A DNA stretch of 64,000 nt from CAZUXY01 sp964624235 (GTDB lineage: Bacteria; Spirochaetota; UBA4802; UBA5368), in NCBI GenBank assembly GCA_964624235.1, contig CAZUXY010000006.1, positions 26,826 to 90,825 on the forward strand. Reading direction: 5' to 3'. Numbering within the stretch: the stretch's first letter is position 1; each line of letters opens with the position of its first letter. Of the stretch, positions 16,003-25,262 are shown in pieces. The translations under genes were made by a program, and so were the position numbers. Below the pieces are notes generated by a model. The model made no database searches and was not told the origin of the DNA. It worked only from the letters and a program-made list of their open reading frames with translations.

Positions 16003-17691
16003 ATGAGCGATATTTATTCCGAAAAGCCTTGGCTGAAAAGTTATGATAAGAATGTTCCGCCCACATTGACGTACGAGGACAGAACCTTTGCCGGGAAATT
16101 CAAGGAGATAGCCGACAAATATCCGGACAGGACCGCGCTTATCTACATGGGGACGCGCTTAACCTACCGTGAGGTGGACATACTCACCAACCAGGTTGCC
16201 AACTACCTGATAAAAAGCGGTATGAAACCGGACGATGTCATAGGGCTGCACATGCCCAATATCCCCGCCCATTACCTGGCCATTATAGGCGTGCAGAAAG
16301 CGGGATGCGTATCAACAGGACTCAGCCCGCTCCTCACGCCGCATGAAATGGAGCACCAGATCAATGACTCGAAAACAAAGATGATATTCACCGTCGATGT
16401 CCTTTACGGAAAAATCCATGAAGTGGCCGATAAAACAGGTTTTACGACCGCGGTGGTTTCCGAGATCGCGGACTTTCTGCCCGGCATCAAACGGGTCCTC
16501 GGCAAGTTGCTGAAAAAAATACCGACCGGCGAAGTGAAACCCATGAAGGGAAAAACCATAAAACGGTTTTCCGAGATCATCAAGGAAAGCCCCGGAGACC
16601 CTGTAATGGTGAAACGAACTATGGACGACACCATTTTCATGATGTATACAGGAGGAACCACGGGTCCGTCCAAAGGCGCCGTGCTGACCCAGAAAAGCTA
16701 CATGTACAACCGCATACAGACAGTGAAATGGCTTGATCTCTTTGCCGATGATATCGCCCTTTCGGCTTTTCCCCTCTTTCATATCGCCGGACTTGCCCTG
16801 GGTGGATTCGGTATAACCACAGGCGCGACCCTGATATGCGTCCCCAATCCCAGGGACACCAACTTTCTGATAAACTGTATAAAGAGTTACAAACCCACCT
16901 TCATTGTGAATGTCCCGACGGTGTTCTTTGAACTCATGAAACGTCCCGAGTTCAAGGCCCTGGACCTCAGTACGGTCAAATGGTGTCTCAGCGCCGCGGC
17001 GCCCTTTCCACCGGAAAGCATGGGGGAACTGGAATCCGTTATAGGGAAGGGCAATTTCATCGAGCTCTACGGTATGACCGAAACCTCACCGGTCACCTGC
17101 TGTAACCCCCGGTACGGGAAGAAGAAAGCCGGTTCGATAGGCTTGCCTGTTCCCGATACCGAATTCAAGCTTATCGACCCCGAAACCGGTCAGCCGGCAA
17201 AACCGGGTGAACCGGGTGAAATCGCGGTCCGCGGTCCTCAGGTAATGAAGGGATATTACAATAAACCCGAAGAAACAAAAAATGCTGTCCGTGACGGATG
17301 GATGTACACCGGTGACGTGGCAAAAATGGATGAGGAAGGTTACTTCTATATTGTAGACCGGGTGAAGGACATGGTGATCGTTTCGGGATTCAAGGTCTTT
17401 ACCCGTGAGCTCGACGACGTGCTCGCCGAGCATCCCGACATCGAAATCGGCGCCTCCATAGGCATCCCCGATCCGGACCGGCCGGGTTCCGAGCGTGTGG
17501 CGTGCGCCATCGTGTTGAAGCCCGGGATAGAAAAGAACGACGCGGAGAAAGAGAAAATCATCAAATACCTGAAGGAGAAGGTCGCACCCTATAAGGTACC
17601 GAAGGTCATTCAGTTTATGGACCAGTTGCCCACCAGCGGCGTCGGCAAGATATTGAAAAGAGAAATCAAAAAGATGATGACATCGCAGTAA
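16003..17691 (+). CDS. AMP-dependent acyl-CoA ligase (long-chain fatty acid/aromatic acid type)
   Basis: The protein is 562 aa in the ANL superfamily: P-loop MYTGGTTGPSKG (about residues 211-222), LYGMTETSPVT (about 357-367), YTGDVAKMDEEGYFYIVDR and the C-terminal SGVGKILKREIKK with catalytic Lys. It closely resembles FadD-type medium/long-chain ligases. ACAGGGGGGTC lies just upstream of the ATG. Followed 185 nt downstream by a hotdog thioesterase-like gene on the same strand. No AAGTGA-type operator was seen on this side, so it may be regulated apart from the ligases at 43668-47139. Confidence 0.92.
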   Translation: MSDIYSEKPWLKSYDKNVPPTLTYEDRTFAGKFKEIADKYPDRTALIYMGTRLTYREVDILTNQVANYLIKSGMKPDDVIGLHMPNIPAHYLAIIGVQKAGCVSTGLSPLLTPHEMEHQINDSKTKMIFTVDVLYGKIHEVADKTGFTTAVVSEIADFLPGIKRVLGKLLKKIPTGEVKPMKGKTIKRFSEIIKESPGDPVMVKRTMDDTIFMMYTGGTTGPSKGAVLTQKSYMYNRIQTVKWLDLFADDIALSAFPLFHIAGLALGGFGITTGATLICVPNPRDTNFLINCIKSYKPTFIVNVPTVFFELMKRPEFKALDLSTVKWCLSAAAPFPPESMGELESVIGKGNFIELYGMTETSPVTCCNPRYGKKKAGSIGLPVPDTEFKLIDPETGQPAKPGEPGEIAVRGPQVMKGYYNKPEETKNAVRDGWMYTGDVAKMDEEGYFYIVDRVKDMVIVSGFKVFTRELDDVLAEHPDIEIGASIGIPDPDRPGSERVACAIVLKPGIEKNDAEKEKIIKYLKEKVAPYKVPKVIQFMDQLPTSGVGKILKREIKKMMTSQ

Positions 17692-17876
17692 CATATTGTG
17701 ATACTCCCGGCGTCGTCTGCCGGCGGACCCCCCCGATAATCGGGCCGTGTTCCCCTGATCGATGCCGGGAATTTATTGTTTCCGCCTCTCAAAGCGGGTA
17801 ATGCACACTTTAACCCTGTTCGGAGGGTTTTCTGATTCTTGGAGTAAGCACATAAAAAACCACAAGGAGCGTGCCG

Positions 17877-18350
17877 ATGATTGATGAAAAGTACAAAAAG
17901 ATCGCCGATTACACCAAAAACGGCATTGAAGCAATCAAGAGAACAGGCCTCAGAATTCTGGAATGCCGCGATAACTACGTTAAGCTCCTGATGCCCCTGG
18001 AAGGAAATGTCAACCACATCGGGATGATGTACGCGGGGTCTCTTTTCACCATAGGCGAGGTTTCCGGGGGTGCGATATTCGGTGTTACCTTCGATTACCT
18101 GAAATATATACCAATCGTCAAAGAAGTGACCATCCGCTTCAGAAAACCGACGCTGAGCGACGTTACCCTGGAGGTGGAAATGTCTCCTGAACGGGCCCGT
18201 GAGCTTCAGCAGACCACCGATCAGAAAGGCAAGGCGGATTTCGACATGGACCTGGAGATCAAAGACGCCGGCGGAGAGACCGTCGCACTGGTGCACGGTG
18301 TCTGGCAGGTACGCACAATGCCGGAAGGTATGCCCAACCCTCTTGCATGA
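17877..18350 (+). CDS. hotdog-fold thioesterase-like protein (PaaI/DUF4442-like)
   Basis: The protein is 157 aa. The core hotdog signature is NHIGMMYAGSLFTIGEVSGGAIFGVTF (about residues 43-69) followed by the strand EVTIRFRKPTLSDVTLEVEM. This matches the YiiD-C/DUF4442 branch of acyl-CoA thioesterase-like proteins. A GTG at 17871 is too close to AAGGAG; the ATG at 17877 is 7 nt from it and is preferred. It may hydrolyse or bind acyl-CoA formed by the upstream ligase. The catalytic acid is not certain from the sequence. Confidence 0.8.
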   Translation: MIDEKYKKIADYTKNGIEAIKRTGLRILECRDNYVKLLMPLEGNVNHIGMMYAGSLFTIGEVSGGAIFGVTFDYLKYIPIVKEVTIRFRKPTLSDVTLEVEMSPERARELQQTTDQKGKADFDMDLEIKDAGGETVALVHGVWQVRTMPEGMPNPLA

Positions 18351-18435
18351 TCAATCTGAACTGTCTTTCTCATGATACAGCCCGTGACTGATATCACCGG
18401 GGTGTATCACTGGTTCATTCTGAAGATGAAAGTCC

Positions 18436-18475
18436 TTGACATTGATCAGCTGTTTTAAACAATCGATTCAGAATC
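18436..18475 (+). promoter_or_regulatory. promoter region of TetR/RND locus with GATTC-A-GAATC palindrome
   Basis: TTGACA (18436-18441) is followed at 16 nt by a weak AACAAT. A perfect 11-bp palindrome, GATTCAGAATC (18465-18475), lies just downstream, 20 nt before the TetR start. It is a candidate autoregulatory site. Confidence 0.35.
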
Positions 18476-18494
18476 AGTAAAAGAGGAAGGCATA

Positions 18495-19091
18495 ATGTCG
18501 GTACATGATGATTCCGTGAGGGAGAAGATCATCCTCGCCACCATCGAATGCATCGAGAAAGAAGGTCTCCACGCGGTGACCATACGCGGTATCGCAAGGG
18601 AAGCGGGAGTCAACAGTGCGGCTATTAATTACTATTTTCGGTCCAAGGAAAACCTGATCGATGCCACACTGCAGCAGACCATTGACCACGCGATCATGGA
18701 TTTGACTGAAATACTGGATGACAATTCAATCCCGCCGCGTAAAGTACTGAGAAGCTTCTTTATGTACCTCCTGGAAGGCTCGTTACGCTACCCGGAGATG
18801 ACTAAAGCCCATTTCTATGATCCCATACTGAGGAATAAATACAACGTCGGATTCAACCGATGGATTGCTACTATCTTCGATAAAATACAAAAGGTATTTC
18901 TCAAGGAATATCCCGAATATGATAAAACCGATATTAGACTAATGCTGATTCAAATGCTCTCGGCGGTGATCTTTCACTGTCTGGTTCCCGATATGTATAA
19001 CAATTATCTGGATACACCCTTAAAAGATCTTACCACCCAGTACCGGTATGTCGATACAATGCTGGACCATTATTTCGGCAAGACGGAATAA
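18495..19091 (+). CDS. TetR/AcrR family transcriptional regulator, probable control of the RND operon
   Basis: The protein is 198 aa. The N-terminal HTH reads ILATIECIEKEGLHAVTI...IAREAGVNSAAINYYFRSKENLIDA (about residues 11-57), the classic TetR arrangement. The C-terminal ligand domain (about residues 60-198) matches no named subgroup I can recognise. GAGGAAGG precedes the start. It lies 257 nt upstream of the RND gene on the same strand, a common layout of efflux repressors such as AcrR or TtgR, so it probably represses the pump and responds to its substrate. Confidence 0.9.
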   Translation: MSVHDDSVREKIILATIECIEKEGLHAVTIRGIAREAGVNSAAINYYFRSKENLIDATLQQTIDHAIMDLTEILDDNSIPPRKVLRSFFMYLLEGSLRYPEMTKAHFYDPILRNKYNVGFNRWIATIFDKIQKVFLKEYPEYDKTDIRLMLIQMLSAVIFHCLVPDMYNNYLDTPLKDLTTQYRYVDTMLDHYFGKTE

Positions 19092-19348
19092 CGGTAAAAC
19101 CGGTGTAAATAAAATATTACCGAATTTTGAACTGCTTTTCAGCGAAGATTCGGCGGAACCATTTATCAGGCTCTGACCCTCTTCCTGACGGATTTTTACC
19201 CGGAACAATCCCTGCCCAACAAACGTATCACACAAAAAACAATTATTTTGCTAAAAAATCTTGACAGCTATCCAATAGTGCGCTTTTTTATACATATGTT
19301 TAAATCACATGTTTTAATCAATCGTATAAATCTTTACACAATACTATA

Positions 19349-22300
19349 ATGATACGACTAACTGAATATTTCATACACCGTCCCCGGATAACCAACATGC
19401 TGGTGGTGCTGGTTTTTCTGGCGGGCCTGTTCACCATTATCACCATGCAGAGGGAAGAACTGCCCACGATTAGCCTGGAAATGATTAAGATCACCACTTC
19501 CTGCCCCGGGGCCTCGCCTGAAGACGTGGAGATCAATGTGACCAACAAAATCGAAAAGGAACTGCTGGAGGTTGAAAATGTCAAAAAAATCACCAGCATG
19601 TCCATGGAGAATTCATCCATTATCCTGGCCGAAATTGACCCGGATATCAAAAATCCCCAGAAAACCAAAACCGACATCAGGGACGCCGTACTCAGGGTAA
19701 CCGATCTTCCATCAACGGTTACCGAACAGCCCCTGATCGAAGAACTTACCAACACCTATCCCATGTGCGAAGTGGCCCTTTACGGCGATGTCTCCGAACT
19801 GCGGCTACGCACCCTCGCCCGGGACCTGGAAAACAGTTTAAGGGAAATCAGGGGTGTCTCGAGCATACAGAAAATAGGGTACCGCAAACGGGAAATCGCC
19901 GTGGAACCTCACCTTACTAAAATGATGGAGCTGTCGATTTCATTTAACGAGATTATCGATTCAATCAAATCCAGAAACGTCCGCTCCACCGGGGGCGCCA
20001 TCGAGTCCTATACCTCCGAAAAAAAGGTGATCACCCTGTCGGAATACGACCATCCCATGGAGGTAAAAAACGTCATTGTTCGTTCCAATTTCGAAGGCCG
20101 GGGCATACGGCTGAGCGACATCGCGATGATCTCCGACACCTTTGAAGAGCCCAGGGTGCTCTACCGGGGCAACGGAAAACCGGCTATCGCCGTGCTTGTT
20201 TCCAAACAGGAAGGCGCCGATATAATCAACCTCAGTGATGATATAAAAAAAACCCTGGCCTCATTCAGAAAAACACTCCCCTCCGGCGTTTCGGCGGACG
20301 AGATCTATGATTCATCACTTCTCACTCGCACCATGCTGGATATCGTCGTCAACAACGCCGTTGTGGGATTCATACTGGTGGTGCTGGTAATGCTTTACTT
20401 CCTGGACCGGAAAAGCGCGTTATGGTCGGCCTTTGGCATACCTTTTTCGATACTGGCTTCAATGACGGTGTTTCCCCTGTTCGATGTCAACCTCAACACC
20501 GTGTCGCTGGCCACGATGATCCTGGTCATCGGTATGATCGTGGATGATGCGACGGTAATCACCGAAAAGATCCACGGCCTGAAGCAGGAGGGGATGGGGC
20601 TGACCGAGGCGTCGGTGACCGGGGTGAAAACCATGCTGCTTCCCGTTGCCGCTTCCTCCTTCACCACCATCATCGCCTTTCTGCCGGTACTGCTTATCCC
20701 CGGCATCATGGGACGTTTCGTAAGGCAGATCCCCATAGTCATCACCATTATACTGGGTATTTCGCTCATAGAGGCGTTCTTCTTTCTGCCCGCCCATGTG
20801 CACCGCACACGTCCCGCCGGCGTGAAAACACGGAGTACACGGCAGGTGGAAAAAGCGGTGGGCGTGTATTACGGTCTGGTGCTCCGCCTGCTGTCACACA
20901 GAAAAAAAGTAACGGCGGCGTTCATTATCTTTCTGGTTTTTATTTTCTCGGTTTCAGCGGTTTTCATGCGGTTCATGCTTGAGGAGGATATAGACCCCGA
21001 TTATTTCTCCGTGATCATCGAGGCTCCCAGGGGCACCCCCCTGCTTCGCACCGGCACCATGGTTGCCGACATCGAAACCTCCATATACGATACGGTGCCC
21101 CGCAAGGCGATGAGGGGTCTCAGCACCCAGGTGGGCCATCACAACCGGGGCAGGTCCCTGGGAGCGGTGGAGGGGCAATACAGCAATTTTGCCATCATCA
21201 CGGTCTACCTGGCCCCCGCATCGGAACGTGATATCAGTTCCGAGACCATTATGGCGTCGCTTCGAACCAGACTCGACCGCATCAGGAAAGAAAAGAAATT
21301 CGTACGACTCGATGTAGAACTGGAAACCCAGAGCGCAGGCAAGGCGGTTGAGTGCACTTATATCTGTGATGACGACACCCTGAGGACCCGGCTCGAGAAA
21401 GAAACCATCGATTTCCTCGGCGGCATCAGGGGGATCACAGGAATAGAGAGCAGCAATGTTCCCGGCAAAGAAGAACTCCGCATACGCCTGGACCATCGTA
21501 TGCTCGTGAGAGCGGGCCTGACCGCACTCGATGTCTCGCGGACGGTAAGGACCGCCTTTGACGGGACCGTGGTAACCTCGATAAGGATGAACGGCGAGGA
21601 TATAGATTATCGCGTGCGTCTTCACGATCCCAGGAGATACCGCGCCGAAGGGATTCTGGACCTGCCGGTATCCAACCGCGAGGGAAAACTTGTGGCATTG
21701 CGTCATTTCGCGCGCCTCGAGGAACGACCGGGTGCGGCGGTACACCACCATCACGGCGGCAGACGATCGGTCACCATATCAGCCAACGTTGATTCGAAAC
21801 TCATAACCGCCTCGGAAGTCAATCGCCGTCTTACGGACCGTTTCGCGGATAAGGCGGGGGCAATGCCCGGCATGACCATGAAACTGGGAGGCCAGGATGA
21901 GGAAACAGGCATAAGCATGAGAGGGTTCTTCTTCGCCCTGATTGTCGCCGTCGCGGCCATATACTTCATCCTGGTGGTGCTCTTCAATTCGTACCTGCAG
22001 CCCGCGCTCATCCTGTCCATCATTCCCTTCGCGGTGGGCGGCGTTTTTCTTACCCTAATGGCGCACGGAAGACCGCTGGTATACATCTCCCTTATCGGAC
22101 TGCTGGGTCTGACCGGCGTCGTGGTGAACAACGTCATTGTACTGATAGATCACCTCAACCGGAAATGCGATGATAAGGGTGACACCTGTGAAATCGTTGC
22201 ACGCGGCTCATCCGACCGGTTCAGAGCCGTTGCCATAACCACGCTTACGACCTTTGCGGGCCTTATCCCCACGGCGTACGGTATCGGCGGCGACCTTCCC

Positions 22301-22426
22301 CTTATCAGGCCGCTGGTGCTGGTGATGGCCTGGGGATTGCTTTTTTCTTCCGTGGTAACCCTGGGGTTTATCCCCGTGCTTTATTCTTTTGCACGAAAGG
22401 TAAAACCGGGACCGGTTATAAATTGA
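19349..22426 (+). CDS. RND-family efflux/transport permease
   Basis: The protein is 1025 aa, the usual RND length, with the duplicated 6+6 TM layout: TM1 near residues 15-32, a first periplasmic loop of about 300 aa, a helix bundle from about residue 335, a second loop from about 545 and a final bundle from about 855. The TM4 proton-relay pair is present in VIGMIVDDATVI. N-terminal TSCPGASPEDVE corresponds to the SYPGAS motif. No periplasmic adaptor (HlyD/MFP) gene is adjacent, which is unusual. Instead a POTRA-less Omp85-type barrel and a TolC-like channel follow (39-nt gap, then a 1-nt overlap). Substrate unknown: drugs, lipids and hopanoid-like compounds are all possible. Confidence 0.93.
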   Translation: MIRLTEYFIHRPRITNMLVVLVFLAGLFTIITMQREELPTISLEMIKITTSCPGASPEDVEINVTNKIEKELLEVENVKKITSMSMENSSIILAEIDPDIKNPQKTKTDIRDAVLRVTDLPSTVTEQPLIEELTNTYPMCEVALYGDVSELRLRTLARDLENSLREIRGVSSIQKIGYRKREIAVEPHLTKMMELSISFNEIIDSIKSRNVRSTGGAIESYTSEKKVITLSEYDHPMEVKNVIVRSNFEGRGIRLSDIAMISDTFEEPRVLYRGNGKPAIAVLVSKQEGADIINLSDDIKKTLASFRKTLPSGVSADEIYDSSLLTRTMLDIVVNNAVVGFILVVLVMLYFLDRKSALWSAFGIPFSILASMTVFPLFDVNLNTVSLATMILVIGMIVDDATVITEKIHGLKQEGMGLTEASVTGVKTMLLPVAASSFTTIIAFLPVLLIPGIMGRFVRQIPIVITIILGISLIEAFFFLPAHVHRTRPAGVKTRSTRQVEKAVGVYYGLVLRLLSHRKKVTAAFIIFLVFIFSVSAVFMRFMLEEDIDPDYFSVIIEAPRGTPLLRTGTMVADIETSIYDTVPRKAMRGLSTQVGHHNRGRSLGAVEGQYSNFAIITVYLAPASERDISSETIMASLRTRLDRIRKEKKFVRLDVELETQSAGKAVECTYICDDDTLRTRLEKETIDFLGGIRGITGIESSNVPGKEELRIRLDHRMLVRAGLTALDVSRTVRTAFDGTVVTSIRMNGEDIDYRVRLHDPRRYRAEGILDLPVSNREGKLVALRHFARLEERPGAAVHHHHGGRRSVTISANVDSKLITASEVNRRLTDRFADKAGAMPGMTMKLGGQDEETGISMRGFFFALIVAVAAIYFILVVLFNSYLQPALILSIIPFAVGGVFLTLMAHGRPLVYISLIGLLGLTGVVVNNVIVLIDHLNRKCDDKGDTCEIVARGSSDRFRAVAITTLTTFAGLIPTAYGIGGDLPLIRPLVLVMAWGLLFSSVVTLGFIPVLYSFARKVKPGPVIN

Positions 22427-22465
22427 TGATGACACACAAACATACTACACTTAAGGAAAACGGCG

Positions 22466-23557
22466 ATGATAAAAACACTAATCTACCTGGTCATGACTAT
22501 ACTGCTATTAACCGCGCAGGCGCTTGTTGCACAGGAAACCCCGAAGGCGGCGAAGGAGAGCGGGCTGGTGCCGTTCGCCCTTCCCTTCTATATGCCCGAA
22601 ACCAGCTGGGGTATCGGATGGGCCCTGCTATATTACGACAACGCCGACAATACCGACCCCGACCATAAACCCAATGAAGTATCACTCTATGGGGCGGTGA
22701 CATTGAACAACCAGGTTTCCGTCGGGATCTCAACCGAACGGTACCTGCGCGGCCGTGACTATAAACTTTCGGGCAGAGTGGACTTCAGCAAGTTCCCAGA
22801 TCTTTACTGGGGTGTGGGCCCGGACACCGACGAGGACGCTGACGAAAAATTCACCGGGATCACCTTCAAGATTGAGGGGAGTTTTCTCTTTAAGATCGCC
22901 CGGTCCCTGTACCTGGGTCCGGCTTTTCTCTTCATGAACGACACCATGAGGGAACGCGAGGATGGAAAACTCCTGGATGCCGGCACCGTCCCCGGGTCAG
23001 ACGGCACCTACAGCAGTGAGCTGGGTGTTAATCTCAACTGGGACCGGCGCGACAGTATCTTTTTCCCCCGCCGCGGATTTTATCTGGACCTCAGGGCCCT
23101 GGCGGGCCGTAAAGAGGCCGGCAGCGAGTATTCCTTCAGCGAGTTCAAGATCGATGTACGCCGTTTTTTCCAGATCGACGGGTCGCATGTAATCGGCATC
23201 CAGGGCATGGCCGAACTCCGCGGCGGCACCGTTCCTTTCCAGTCCATGACCCGCCTCGGGGGCGACATGATGATGCGCGGCTACTACCAGGGACGCTTTC
23301 GTGACCGCAACTTCGCCGCCGCCCAGGCAGAGTACCGCTTCCCCGTTGTGTGGCGCTTCACGGGCTCCGTCTTCGGCGGCGTGGGCCAGGTGGCGGCGGC
23401 TCCTGAAGAACTGTTCGAGGGTGAATTAAAGACCGCCTTCGGACTGGGTCTGAGGTTCATCGCGGATACCGCGCAGCATGTTCCCCTTCGGCTGGACATG
23501 GGGCTGGACCGGGATTTTAATCCGAATTTCTATTTAATCATCAAAGAGGCTTTTTGA
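22466..23557 (+). CDS. outer-membrane beta-barrel, Omp85/BamA-TamA C-terminal type without POTRA
   Basis: The protein is 363 aa with a clear signal peptide, MIKTLIYLVMTILLLTAQAL, cleaved near residue 22. The rest is alternating amphipathic strands. The Omp85 loop-6 motif appears as MRGYYQGRFRD (about residues 271-281), preceded by FQSMTRLGGDMM. The mature protein is almost only barrel, with no room for POTRA domains. POTRA-less Omp85 proteins are known as a class but have few assigned functions. The position between an RND permease and TolC suggests a role in delivering substrate to, or assembling something in, the outer membrane. AAGGAAA precedes the ATG by 7 nt. Confidence 0.85.
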   Translation: MIKTLIYLVMTILLLTAQALVAQETPKAAKESGLVPFALPFYMPETSWGIGWALLYYDNADNTDPDHKPNEVSLYGAVTLNNQVSVGISTERYLRGRDYKLSGRVDFSKFPDLYWGVGPDTDEDADEKFTGITFKIEGSFLFKIARSLYLGPAFLFMNDTMREREDGKLLDAGTVPGSDGTYSSELGVNLNWDRRDSIFFPRRGFYLDLRALAGRKEAGSEYSFSEFKIDVRRFFQIDGSHVIGIQGMAELRGGTVPFQSMTRLGGDMMMRGYYQGRFRDRNFAAAQAEYRFPVVWRFTGSVFGGVGQVAAAPEELFEGELKTAFGLGLRFIADTAQHVPLRLDMGLDRDFNPNFYLIIKEAF

Positions 23558-25140
23558 TGCGAGGAAGCGGAATCGCAAGAAGGCCGCCGAAAAACAGGAG
23601 GGGCGGTCTCGGCGGCATAACGGCGGCTTTTGCGGTAGTTATATATCTTACCGTCTGCTGTTTCACCCATGCCGGCACCGGAGAAAAATCCGCCGACTTG
23701 AAAAAAGAAAAACTACGGTTAACCCCGGAAAGTGTGCTGCGTCATCTTCTCGCCGGGAACCTCGATGTGAAACAGGCAACCCTGGACTATCGGGGAACCG
23801 ATTCCGATCTGAGGAAACACCGGGCGCTGTATGACACTATGCTCTACGGCAGGGGGGCTTACTCGTTTATTGGAAATCCGCCGGAAAATCCTTCCACCGT
23901 GTTTTCGGGAAAGGAGATCACCGCCAGGTCATATGAAGCGGGAATATCGAAATACTTCAACAGCGGAACCTCGGTCAGCTTTTCAATACACGGACTTCAC
24001 CAGAGAATAACCGGGGCCGCGATCGACACGGGATTCGGCATCATTCAGCTGGGCGGTGAAGGCTACCAGTCCGCATTTATGGTGACACTGAGCCAGGACC
24101 TGTTGAAAAACACTTTCGGCATACAGGACAGGTTCGCTGAAAAGATGCTGGGTAACACCGCGGAGATCAACCGTCAGCAGGTAAAACAGCGCCTGTCGAA
24201 CCTCCTGGCTGAAGCTCTTGCGTGTTACTGGAGTATGGCAATGGCGGAAGAGGTCCTCCTCACCGCGAAGACCGGCATGGAGAGTTCCGAACGCATTCGC
24301 GATCTCATTGCCCGCAAGTTCAACCTGGGTCTCGCTGAACGGGAAGACCAGACAGACTGGAACAGCCGGGTGTTGCAGAGTAAAAATCTCTACGAGACGG
24401 CCGGGAAAAACCTCTACACCACCCGGCTGGCCATGCGGCGGATACTCAGTCTTGACGCGGAAACCGATTTTGAGATAGGGCAGGCTTTTAAAATGACGTC
24501 CCCGGATATAGAATATGAAAGGGCCGTAAAGGATGCCTTTATAAAAAGGGCGGACCTTATACACAGAAGAATCCTGGTGAAAAACGCCGAGATGGAGTAT
24601 ACCGTCGCGGAACACAACCTGATGCCCTCGGTGAAACTGAACCTCAGCGCCGGAACCCTGGATTACAGTCCCGACTCGTATACCCGCACCTTCAACGATG
24701 TCAACAGGCAGTACTCGGTGGAACTGCGGGCGGACTATCCCCTGGAAAACACGGGGGCCCGTACCAGGCTGGCCGATGCACGTCTGAACTTTCAGAAACG
24801 CATGGTGGAACTGCGGAAACTTGAAAAGGAGATACGTGACGAAATAGATTCAAGTATAAACGAATGCCGGGCCTGCTTTAAAGTGTACATTCGTACCAGA
24901 CAGGCCAGGGAATACGGCAGGGACCATTACCACCAGGTGCTGCTGAAATTCAACCAGGGAAGGTACGGTTCACTGCGGGTAAAACTCGCACTGGACGAAT
25001 ACATAGGCCTGAGGTTGCAGGAGATGCAAAGCCTCCTTGAATATAACGCGGCGCTTCTGCGCCTGGACCTTGCGCGCAACATGGTGTTCGAGAACTTCGG
25101 TATCGACGTGGAGGCCATACTGAAGAAAACCAGCCGGTGA
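23557..25140 (+). CDS. TolC-family outer-membrane channel protein
   Basis: The protein is about 527 aa. The ATG overlaps the previous stop by 1 nt (TGATG). A basic N-terminus (RRPPKNRRGG) and one hydrophobic segment (about residues 20-40) act as export signal. The mature part has two related halves rich in long coiled-coil helices (ALACYWSMAMAEEVL, MVELRKLEKEIRDEIDSSINECRACF, LLEYNAALLRLDLARN), as in TolC/OprM. It should be the exit duct of the preceding RND permease. The sequence is divergent and the overall match is by architecture. Confidence 0.85.
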   Translation: MRGSGIARRPPKNRRGGLGGITAAFAVVIYLTVCCFTHAGTGEKSADLKKEKLRLTPESVLRHLLAGNLDVKQATLDYRGTDSDLRKHRALYDTMLYGRGAYSFIGNPPENPSTVFSGKEITARSYEAGISKYFNSGTSVSFSIHGLHQRITGAAIDTGFGIIQLGGEGYQSAFMVTLSQDLLKNTFGIQDRFAEKMLGNTAEINRQQVKQRLSNLLAEALACYWSMAMAEEVLLTAKTGMESSERIRDLIARKFNLGLAEREDQTDWNSRVLQSKNLYETAGKNLYTTRLAMRRILSLDAETDFEIGQAFKMTSPDIEYERAVKDAFIKRADLIHRRILVKNAEMEYTVAEHNLMPSVKLNLSAGTLDYSPDSYTRTFNDVNRQYSVELRADYPLENTGARTRLADARLNFQKRMVELRKLEKEIRDEIDSSINECRACFKVYIRTRQAREYGRDHYHQVLLKFNQGRYGSLRVKLALDEYIGLRLQEMQSLLEYNAALLRLDLARNMVFENFGIDVEAILKKTSR

Positions 25141-25262
25141 AAATTTACTCGACAGTGTCCTTCCGGGAGGTTACTATTGCAGTTCCTCCGCTCCTGTTCC
25201 GGGGATTCGGCCCGCGGCCGGCCGGGATTCGATACTTATATTAAAAGGAACCAGCAACCACC

